Assembly (NCBI GenBank): GCA_964017195.1
Contig: OZ024895.1
Coordinates: forward strand, 7,002,001-7,066,000
DNA: 64,000 nt
Source of the DNA: Siderastrea radians
Lineage: Eukaryota > Cnidaria > Anthozoa > Scleractinia > Rhizangiidae
Direction: 5' to 3'
Below the pieces are notes generated by a model, which was given only the letters and a program-made list of their open reading frames with translations, had not been told where the DNA came from and ran no database searches. The position numbers and the translations under genes are program-made. How positions within the stretch are numbered: the first letter of the stretch is position 1; each line of letters begins with the position of its first letter. Shown here piece after piece: positions 25,601 through 37,600 of this stretch.

Positions 25601-28600
25601 TTGTTCAGTTTCAACTCCAGCAGCTAATATGGTGAAATTGTACAGCTTCAATCCGCTTTGAACGATGATAACAACAATGTTTCAGGAAAAATCAGACATG
25701 TACCATATTTCAGAGCCAATAATTAGAAGATTTCTTTCCAAAACTTGTGCTACTTTGTTCACTTTCGAGCAGTTTTCATTGATTCATTCAGCTTTGCAAT
25801 GAAACTCTGCAACACTTCGCAAGGTTTTGGCGCCTTTTTCGTTCAGTCATGTGAGCGATTCTTGTTCCGTTTAAATTTCTTTTCTCATTTTTCGCGTTCT
25901 TTCTTGATTTTTTTTTTAATAGTGGTTAAGTTTTTAATAAAACAATTATTCTACTCGGGCTTGCTGGATATCAAATAATTATAACCAACTCAGCGCTACG
26001 CGCCTCGTTGGTTATCTATCATTCGATATCCAGCGCGCCCTTGTAGAATAATTGTTAAATATTTAAAGACAAATTATTTGTTCCTTTACTGGTGCAGATA
26101 TATGAAAATGAAACTTATTTCCCATTGCAGTTTATTGACTCAAAAATAATCTGGTTGGCACAGAGATACACGGTTTTTTGTTCATTTCGTTGAGTTCTGG
26201 GAATTACATGTACATGTAGAAAACCACTGAAGGCATGAGTTTATACAAATAAAATTGAAAAGTTACAATCTTTTGGAACTGACATTATTGGAAATTTGTG
26301 CTCAGGATCAGGCAAATTCCATTTCTGGGGACTTAAAATGTAAAAATTTCCTGGGAGGAGGGGAGGTGAGGGGCATGCTCCCAGACCCCCTAGAAGGGAT
26401 CGCCTTCAGCGCTCAATAATCACTATCCGACTACTTAGAAAATTTTGCCAGCTACTTGAAAAGTTGTGGACAACCCTGTGAGTGCTCTCTGCACTCCACC
26501 AATCCTGCTCCCATGGTCTTAAAAGTTCACATGCATCCATCTTTGTACATTGTCCAATTTTCAGATGTTGTTGCATGTTGTTAGTCTTCTTGTAGTTTAG
26601 ACACGGTTTGAAAAAAGTCCTGTCCAGTTGTCTGGGACAAGTAGATTTTCCTGCCGGGCAAGTAACTTTTCATGCTCACTTGCATGATGGGCAAGGGCCC
26701 AGACTTGTGATCTTCAAACTAAGTCATAAACTAATTCAAGGATACAACAGCCCCGGGCAAGCAACTCGTTAGAGTTTCTTGTCCTTAGGGAAACTGGAAT
26801 TCAACTTTTTTAAAGCCCTGTTAGACAAGAAAATGACATGGGTGTAAAAGTTAAGTTCACTTGAGTTTAAATCTAATCTGCATCAACGTCTGTAAATCTG
26901 CATTAATTGTATTAAAGTGACAGGAGGAAATTACTGACAACTGCTCATTACTTCACAGGAGCCACAGACAGCACAATTGAAGCACGCGTCAAAGCTCTGC
27001 AAGCGCAGCTTTCTATGATGCCACAGCAAGGAGAGGCACAGAAAAAGTAAGAAGTTAACCCTTTAAGCGCCAATAGTGATCAGAATCGAATTTCTCCTCA
27101 TCATATCAGAGTATCATAATATATACATTAGCAAATGATCCCCAAAGATGATCTGTCTTGATGTTTGAACAGGTTCTCCCCATTGGTAGTCAACCAAATC
27201 TATGGAGACTAGTAAGGAGAATTTGCATAATGATGTTGTGGCTTAAAAGGTTAATGCAGTGTCCTTTTCGTGCTTTTTGGTGGACTGTGGTTGGCAGTGG
27301 TTTGCTGGTGGTTGAGGCGTTTGGAGCCCTGGTTTCAATATTGTAGCTCTGGGTACCCTAGCTACAGAGGCAATACTGACATTACTTATTAGAACAGTAC
27401 ATCAGAAATAACAGTAGATGATTGGGATCAAAATGGGTTCCAACTTGAAAAAGTTAGGCCAATTTTTTCAAATTCTTACTATAAAAAAATCAATTAAGAC
27501 TGATTGTGGCTCGTTCTTTATAAATCCGTTGATATTGTCTGTTTGTTAGTCCAGAAGCAATTCACGTATGAGCAATGCACTTAGTTATAATTTTGTACAT
27601 TTGGACCCCCCCCCACCCCCCCACCCCCCAAGAAAATTGGCCATAGTATCACCCCTTTAAGCTGTTATAAGTCTAACTGGGATCACATCTCTGGGATTCC
27701 CATTGTTCAAATTTCTGAAACCCCAGTTGGGTGTGCATCTATCCATTTGAAAAGTTTCAGAAATCAATTTTGCCAGTAACACATAATATCCAATATATTA
27801 ATACATTAGTTTCGATCTTTCTTCTTTTTCAGGAATATTCCATCTGTTGAGGAAGCTTGGAAATTACCAATTCCAGCTGAACTCACAACAAGAACAATAC
27901 GAAATGCACAGGTGAGTATTTTTATTTCAGATTTACATGTTATCAAATAAAAGTCTTGTTGATTTGCTTAAATTAATCTTCCACGGTAATTACGAAGATT
28001 TCAAAAACTAGTCTATATTGTGGTGTTCATGGTGCTAACATTACTGATTTATCAACACAGTCTGATGATAATAGGGTTCAAAATTGAGTGGAATGTGAAT
28101 GTGAAAAGATGGACATTCTGGTGTGTGAGAATCCTGTGTATTCATAATCAACTCAATTTTGAACCCATTATTTTCATTATGTCTTGATAATGATGTTAGT
28201 AACATGGGAGATTTGACTAGTTGTAACCTTTGTATTCAAAGTGGTCGACTGATTCTGAGAACTCTCAGCAAAGTACAGTTTAGACTCCTTTGGTGATGCT
28301 TGATGTCAGGATACTAGGAAATGGCAAAGAAAGAGATTTGTAACAGTGGTTTGTAGAAAAAAACCTAGGTTACCACCATAATTTAATACAAAGTACAAAA
28401 TAATGAAAGAGACGTGGAAACTTCTGAGTTTGAGTGACCATGCATACATGTTGAGAGGGGATGGGGGGGGGGGGGTCAATTTTCAACTTGCCAAAGTTGT
28501 ACAGTCATTTATATCTTTTACTATATTCGTAGGTAAAATTGTTGACCAGTGGTCAGTTACAAGGGTTGCAGCAGCAGCAACAGCTTCAACAGCTGTACCT

Positions 28601-31600
28601 TCAACAACAAGTTCAAGCTCAACAGCACCAGCAAGGTGTGCTATTAAACAGCACACAGGTTAATCCTCAAGCTCACTTGGACAACACTAACACTATAACG
28701 AACCATGTCTCTTTACAAGGTACAAGAGAAGAAAATCATGAACCTCTTAATGCAGTTCAGGTTAATCAACAATCTCTTGCTGGTAGTAGTTTACAAAATA
28801 GCTGGCCTGAAACCACACAGCCTCAAAATGTTCAAAATGGGGTTGCTACAAGTTCAAGCAAAAGTGAGGCACAAGCCAGTACACCATGTATCACAACACA
28901 AGGAATATCGCATTCAGTTGCCCCTACATTACTCACGCAACCACACCCTGAGACGTTCTCACGGTCAGATTCAGTTCTAGCTGGGTCTGCCATGGAAACG
29001 ACTACTGCAGGAGATCACATGTTACAAGTGGCGGGATATCAGAATTCTATTGCAAGATCAGAACCTGAAACACTGTCATCACATTCATCAAATTTTGTTT
29101 CTACTTCTTCCAATGTACTGCTTAGTCAAAGTGCTGTTAGTTGTCAAGGGACTACTACATTCTCTAGTGGATCAATAGTCACAGGATCAGTCCCTGTGTC
29201 AGAGCCGTCTTTACATAGTGCAATGGATACGACAATTTTGAGCGAGATTAACTGTTCTACAGATGCAAAGTCAAGCCCCTTAACAGGGAATGGTGATCCC
29301 ACACTCAGCAATGGTCCAATCTCAAGTTATTCAGGGTTTTCAACTGCTAATGCTTGTGCAAGTGGAATGTCCATTTCTCCTTTCTCATCCCCAAGTTATG
29401 TCATGTCACCTACACAGAAATCACCTTTTAATGCCACAGCAGCTCTTTCACCGGGCATCACTCAGCCACTGTCCATCATCAATCCAACCTGTTTATCACC
29501 AAGTTCAGGTCTACAGGGAGCGCAGTCTGCGTTCTCGCCTTCCTTGATTCCCTCTGACCTTCTGTCACCAACAAAACAGCTTGCTGTTGTTTCACCTGGC
29601 TCATCCAAGTCACCATTTAATCTCAGTTCAGGGGGTGATAATTTGGTGGTGCCAAAGTTGAATTTATTGTTTGATTCCATGGCTATTCCACACCCTCCGC
29701 CTACTCCAACACCTCCTCTTCCAACAGACAAGTTGTCGCCACAAACACCAAGTATTTATGTAAGTAACCAAATCAGAACAGCATTGTAATAGTTGTATGT
29801 AGTTTATGACGGGGGATAAGGATTTTAAATAGGAGGGTTCCAGATACAGTAACAATTTGTGCTTGATACATGTTCTTTAAGAGCCAAAGAATAATAGCTC
29901 AGCACCAGCAACAATTATCATGATAAGGTTTTTTCTGGTAACCATGAACAACTGATCTATGCTGTTTTTGTTCTTTTTGTTCATTCCTTTTTAGATGCAC
30001 TCAATTATTTGAAAATCAAAATAACAAGTACAAATTTGTAGGAGGGGACATTTGTCTGCACTCACCTCTAAGGATGGCCAGTTTTTGCTTAGGGGTCTTA
30101 GGATTTTTTCTTCAGAGGAACCACCAAAATTTGAAGGCCTCTTTTGTTTTTTTCAAACGTTTCGCCAAAGTATGAACCCTTTAGGTTTTTCTTCAAAGGG
30201 TGCTTGATCCCCAAGGGATTTTTGTTTAGGTTTTAATTCATGTCCCCATCACTTGAAATCCAGAGTACCCCCCCCCCCTGGGAAAAGCATTCAGTTTGCT
30301 ATTTACTTACAAGGTAGAGTAATATGGTGATTTTTGTGGGGACTTACAATCTTAGGATATCATGAAGTAATCATTCTTGGGATGAAAGCTGAATATACAG
30401 TAAGTCCATGGCCTTGTGTTTGGAAGGGTCTGTTATGGGAGAGCTTTTTGTGAAATATGAGATTTGGGAAGCATATATTTGGGAGGGCTCATTTTCAGGG
30501 GGGGTGGGAGGGAGGAGGGGCTTATTATCAGAATTGTATCCATGGTATGATACCAACATTTTGTGGTCACTTAAACGCGCGGGGTATCCAATCGATGAAA
30601 TTGATAATGGATGACAAATGATATCAATCGATGTCAATTAATCGCTTGATATTGAAAATCGATGACAAATTGATGAAGCAGATCTTTGTAACCTTTAATC
30701 GATTGCCATCGATTTTTAATAGCAATTGATAGCTTGATTAATTAATTAATAAATTGTTTGGTATCGATTGGTTGCGAATTTTTTCCCGTTTCACCGTCTA
30801 CAAGCCAATGGAAAAAGCACTTCATATCACATCTTTTCACGTACAGATTGTCAACAGATTTTATTTCATTCCGCGGAATGTTAACAGGAGAATATCACTA
30901 TCGCTGTATAGATCTTAAGCAAACACGACAGAGACGGATAACAACAACGTCTCAAAATAAAAGCTCTAATTAACAAAACGATGACTCTACAAGTGCATTG
31001 TACATGTACCTGTTGGTACATTACTTTGTTGTTCCGTGCACAACTATAACGTGAAATGACAAAATTAAAATTTTTGTGTAGAACATGAACACAGGACAGT
31101 AAATTTTCCTTTTTCCCCTCGACTGTAATGCCATTTTGAATTCACCTTCTGGATACATAGTCCAGCTCACCAGTATTCACTTCCGTACAGCAGTGGTGGT
31201 AGCCTTTAAAGATGCCACTTATGGACAATAGTCTTGCGACTCAGACTTTCTGTGCGTGTCCGCCATGGCAAGTGGTATTAAATTTGAGTGCGCGTGCCAC
31301 ACGGTACTTATTCTTCGTGTAAAGAAACTGGGAGCTATTTGTTTTGCTAATCGATGATAATCGATGAACGAGTTTCATGTGACTATCGATTGGTCATTGA
31401 TTGGCCGATACCAATCAATATCAATTAACTAATTTTATTGATTGATATCGATTGATCGATTGCCTTACCAATCATCGATTTCCAAGGCTACCCCGTGTGA
31501 AAGGGTATTCCATGAAAATGTTCTTCTGTCTTTTAGGTTGAGAACAAGAAGGATGCATTTTCACCAGCACTTCAAAACCTGGTGTTGAATAGTCAAGAGC

Positions 31601-34600
31601 CCATTTTAGTAATCAGAGGTTTAGCAGCAGCACTAAGATTAGGTTTGTATAAGTTGCATAATGTTTTATTAAAAGTGAAAGGTCCAGTATGGGTAACTGC
31701 GCATGTGTAAATTGACAGTTATTTTTAATTAAATATCTATATCAAATCTATTTAGCTAGCTCTCATTTTCTATATCACAACACAGCACAGCCCTAGCCTA
31801 CAAGAAATTTATTTGATTATTATTTTTGCTCTTGGCACATATTTCAGTGTTTGGCATTGTCTACATGTATACAAATTGTATTATGTTGTTCAAGAGTTTT
31901 CCGTGATTGAACAAATATACATGTTATTACCTTGGTTTTGTCGCAGAAGCCATAACCCCTAGTAAAGAATACAAAGCTCTAGGTTGTTGAGCTTAACACA
32001 TGTAGTTGCTTGTTATTTGCAGATTTGAGTTTATTTTCAACTAAGACCCTTGTCGAAACAAATCCTGATCATCAAGTTGAAGTGAGAACACAGGTAAATG
32101 ATAAATATTATTGATTAGACTCTGATTATGAGTTTGTCACAAATGGCTTGAGTTAATTAAAATTTCCTTCAATTGATGTTTGTGCTTTTTCAGAGACTGC
32201 AAGCGTCAGATGAGAACTGGGACGCTGCTGGGGAAAAGAAAGTCTGGCTTTGTGAGAGTAGCAGGTAATGTCCTGTTCTTTTGTTGCCGGGTGACATTAA
32301 AAAATGCGACCACTTGTTAAGTTATAATGACTACTTTAATGAATCATACATGTACATGTGAACTAGCGAGAAAGAATGAAAGAGAAAAAGATGTTCACGG
32401 CTACCTTCAATGTATGAGAGGTGAAAAGTATTCACAGAACTGGAGATGGCTGTCCACAATTTGGTTTGTGAAAGTTTGCCTCTAACAATTTAGCATTAAT
32501 ATCTGGTGTCTTTCAATTCAGGTCCTTCACAACAATTGCAAAGTATGCCCAGTATCAGGCTAACTCATTTCAAGAATCCTTAAAGGTAAAACGACAATCG
32601 ATCTATAGCACCCATCTCCTAAACATATTTCTCAGTGTACTTGTTAGTTATGCACAAGGCCTACCTGGGCCGAGATGTTTTTTAGCCGTGCACTGGGCTG
32701 GCAATGACCTGGCCTAGTACCGTAATACCCATTTTTTCCTATTCTAGTTTGAAACAGTTGTTTAATCTGATGGCCAGTGGTTGTAGACTGAGTATGTGGT
32801 ATTTTATGTGCTTCAGGAAGAGCAAGAGAGACAATTAGGTGTCAAGGAACCATCACAGTCAGACAGCGACTCTTCATCAGGCTCAAAGAAGTATGTATAC
32901 TGTTAGCTACATCAAGTTTGACGGCTAATTAAGAGTTGGTATTTGATTCTTTATGTGCGAGTCACGATTCCAGGTCAAGAATCAACTTATGTTTGAATGG
33001 TACTGTATCTTCTGTGTAACTTGACTAAGTCTTTGTTGTTTTATCTTTCTGTCAGTGGCAAAAAAGGCAAAGGAAAGAAGTTTAAATGGATAAAGTTTGG
33101 TACCAATGTTGACCTTTCAGACGAGAGAAAGTAAGTTTAGCCGTGAAAATGTGCATTTTCTTAGTATTTTAATTAATGAAGTGTTTGAATGCTTGAATAA
33201 TCGTGATGTAAAATAATTAATGCTCTTTTTATTGCCACACAGATGGAAAACACAGCTTCAAGAGCTCACTAAACTTCCACCATTTGCAAAGGTAAGGAAA
33301 GCCAACTTTGAATGTCTTCCAATATCTTTTACTTAGACTTCCTACTACTTAGCTCACAACAGAATATCATAGTTAGCGGGTGGCTGCAACCCTGTCATGC
33401 CAGTTGTCCATGTCTGTTGCTGCCTGCCAGATAAGCTCAGAATATAACACGTCTGTAGGGTAACATAGAAGAAAAGTTTGTTTGATAATTCTTGTTATTC
33501 TCTCATTGGTAAAGAATGTTACAAAACTTTTTGCTGCCGAGGATCTGCACAGCTCTCTTAAAAAAGCAAGGGTGAATTTGTGACCTACATGTAAATTCAA
33601 TTATTTGATGCTTACTTTGCATTGCATTCCTAAATCAAGCAAAGGAACTGGTCCTTTCTTGCTTACTACTCCTATTAATGCTGACTAATCCAAGAGAGTG
33701 CTGAGCCAATAGCAGAAGCAGAGAAATCTTTTTGCTTCCCTATGCATGTAAAGGGACCTTTGAAAGCAGGATGTTTGTTAATTGTCTGTTGTTTTGTAAT
33801 GTCCGTAAGGTTGTGACCCCGGGAAACATGTTGAGTCATGTTGGCAACACTATTCTTGGGATGAACTCCGTGCAGTTGTACATGAAGATACCAGGTTGCC
33901 GGACACCAGGTAACATTCGGCTGCGTGTATTTTTTCCAAAGTTTGTATCCAGCCCTGTCAAAATGTGCCGCAGTTGGTGATTTTGATACCTGCAGTTAAT
34001 TGGTTATTGCCCCTTGCTTCATATTGGTCCCCCCAAGCAGGCCAGGAAACTGGCCTTTGCTGCACAATGCATTGTACTAGAAAACGTTTTTACAGGGCTG
34101 CAAGTCAAGGGAGGAAACAAGCTTTAATATAAAGTTGTTAACCAGTTAGACTTTCCCCTGAAGATCTAGATAGCTCAAAGCCTAGTCTCTGTCTGCCATT
34201 GTTCGTGTCCACTGTCAAGACACTGTCTTTATGAGGCTCTGCCAGTTGGGTTGTGTCTTCATTTCAAAATGCCCTGTGTCGTTTCTACATTTGCTAACTA
34301 ATGTTTAGAAACAGTGCTCTAATGCTGACAAAATACAAAAGGGCTACCTCCAGCGTTATCTTGTGAGGCCTCTCTGGTTGTCACTGGAACCCATTGTTAC
34401 ACCTACATATGTAGTTCTTTTTTCATAAATTCAAAAAGTTTGTGGGAAAAAAGTGTACAAAATAAGTAAACATTGATGTTGATGACGGTGTTTTGTTTGT
34501 GCCAACAGGTCATCAAGAAAACAATAATTTTTATGCCATAAATATCAACATTGGTCCAGGAGACTCAGAATGGTTTGCAACACCAACAGAATACTGGGGG

Positions 34601-37600
34601 GTGCTCCATAACCTCTGTGAAAAGTAAGTTTTCACAGCATGTTTTTCTTTTGACTTGTGACTTGTAGTACCACAGTGGCAGATCCAGAATTTCTGAAGGG
34701 GGCGGGGGTTGTGGCTGACCTGACATAACGATATCGGAACAATCCGAGACAAAATTGCCTCAGTGGTAGTTTTGTTCCCTTTCTTAATTTCAAGCCTAAA
34801 CAGCCCGAAAGGGGGGGGGGGGTAGCCACCCAACCCCCCCTCTGGATCTAGCCCTGCACCATTTCATTGACATGAAATATTTGTGCTAATTGTTTGTTCC
34901 ATTTCTTTGCTGTTGCAGGAATAATGTGAATTTCCTAACAGGTAATTCATCACAATTCAGTGTTTATTAATTACTCTTTTCATGATCTACTGACATTTAT
35001 GGCTTGGAGCTTGAAAGTAAAAGTGATATCATCTTTCCCTTTCAACAGTTATCAAAAATCAAAACATTATAAAGGAGGAACTTGAAGAGAAAACAAAAAT
35101 CAAGGAACCGTTATATTGCCTTGGTGCACTATTGAACATGCGTTATTTTCAGAGGTACCATAAGAAATGCGCCTATGATCGGTGATATCGTTGTTATGCT
35201 GCTGTTGTTCAGGCAGCTGGGGGAGCTTTTTATCTACATAGTTGTGTGGTTCCAGAAAATATCCACGTCACCCCCGCCTTAGAGGGTCATTGGAAATTCT
35301 GAGGAGGAGGGGGGTCTTAAAGGCCAAAAATTTTTAAGGAAAATATGAGCCTAAACTGGAATTTCCAGATGGGTGGGGGTTCAAACCAAAAAAACCCTCT
35401 GTAGGGGGAGTATGGATATTTTCTGGAACAACACATTTTGACAACCCCCTTCACATATGAAGAACTTTTTAGTAAGTGCATGACAAGTATTTGCTTGAAA
35501 AAGACATTGCCAAGATGCTAGATGGATGTAAGGAGGGGCAGTCTACCTGATCAACTGAAATCACACTAATGAATCCTGAACTTCTTTTGTGAAGGCTCTT
35601 GGTGGCCGATCCTTGAGGAGCTTTACGAGGAGCGTTTACCAGTCTACAGATTTATCCAGAGACCTGGCGATCTTGTCTGGCTTAGCCCAGGGGTGGTTCA
35701 CTGGGTCCAGTCTTCGGTAAGGCATTAAGTATTTATTCATGATTAAAAGTATTTATTCATAATTACCATTATGATACATTCATAATTGCCATACATGTAC
35801 ACTTAAATCTGATCACTCATAATTATGTCACCTGCCTTTGTGAGATTTTGAAGGACCATTTCCACTAGTCCTTCAAGGTGGCACGTAGTATTCACAGTCT
35901 GAGTTGTCTAACTTACCAGATGATTTGTAAGCTCCCTCAGTAACTTCCTTTTTGTCATGCTGAAGATCTGACTCATATTGCCATTGCATTTATAGGGCTG
36001 GTGTAACAACATTGCATGGAATGTAGGGCCTTTAACAGCTGAGATGTATAATATTGCAATTGAGAGATATGAATGGAACAAACTACAAGGCAAGCTTTCA
36101 TATTTGCAGTTGCATGAATTGTGTTTATAATTATTACAATCATCATTTCTTCTTTTGTTGCATTTATTGGGTTATATGTAATATTTATCGTGGCAAATTC
36201 ATTTGTAGGTGAGAAGTCCATAGTTGCCATGATTCACCTGTCTTGGAACTTAGCCAGGAATGTTAAAATTGCAGAGAGAAAGCTGTTTGAGCACATCAGG
36301 TAAGATTTTGTTTTTACTTTTAGATCTGGTTTGTGTTTCTGTATGGTTTCCATTTCACACAAACATGGGACTTGGTCAACCATGTTAAAGGGAACTTGCC
36401 AGTTATTTTTAGAAATACTTTGAAAAGTCAAAAGACATGTTTGCACTAGTGGGGATCTTAAAATACATTGTACTATTCAGTTTTGCGTAAATTATTATTA
36501 CACAAGTGCATTGCAAGTGTCTTAGGCATGGACTAGATAACAATCTGCAAGGTTGAGCCAATGTTGCAGAAACCACTGTTGGTTGGCTGTTGTGCTTTGG
36601 TACAAGTTTCCTTTTAAGTTTCACGTTACTTGCTGATTGTCACACTGAGAAAGAGCAAAAACAACTGCCCAAAAGTCATTGTCACACTTTGTTCTCATTT
36701 CAAGAATCCACTTGACATCTGCAGTTAAAGGGCCCGGTGGAAAAAGGGCATTAGTGACGATTTTTAAAAATATGAATTACTCAAAAATTGCAGAATTTTC
36801 ACCCACAAGCTTGTTTTGGCTTGGAGAGTGTCACCCCGGCATTTGTTTTCATTGGTATGCGCTTCGTTTTCGAGAAAAAACTTACAGAAAAACGCAGTCA
36901 GCATCTTCTCTTTTCTTTTTTACAACTGTTGTACTTTGTGCTGTTCTAAGAGCATTTTGTATATGAGCAAAGTCACTTTAATTTTGGCCAAAAAATTTCC
37001 AAATTCTTATGACATTCTCCTTCAATGATTGCAGAGTGGTGTTGGCCAGGTCACTCAAGTACTGCCAGATAACCATGGAGAAACTGAAGCATGCTGGGAT
37101 TGAGGTCATGTGGCACGGCAAGAAACATAACGAAGGGTCGCATTATTGCGCACAGTGTGAGGTGAGGTGCAAAATACTGCGGGCCACTTGCAGCCTTGTG
37201 GAACTTTATCTTTACCATTATTCCTAGCGCAGTCATGTTGTGTACTTGAGCCCCCAATTATGACAACATATTTGTTGTTGTTATTATTTCAGGTGGAAGT
37301 CTTCAATATTTTGTTTGTGACAGACAATAAGAAGCACTTAGTTTATTGCCAAGATTGTGCAAGAAAGACCAGCATTAATCTCGATGGATTTATTGTCCTC
37401 AATCAGGTAGGAAAAATTTAGCAGACTGTACTTTAAGCTTAAGCACAACAGTTTCCTAAGCTAATTCCCACACATTTGACACTAGAGCCAGGTTGTCCAT
37501 TTGAGGTGGGTTATCTGGTGGTTGGTGACTGTTCACTGCTTTCCATTGTGTTGATTTCCATTTGTGTTGATGGAACAATGCTGGTAGTAACCCTGTGATG

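Noticed and set aside
28403..28663. Ser/Thr/Ala-rich frame over the KDM6 poly-Gln region
   Set aside because: It is an alternative reading of the CAG/CAA-rich start of exon 15 and has no independent support.
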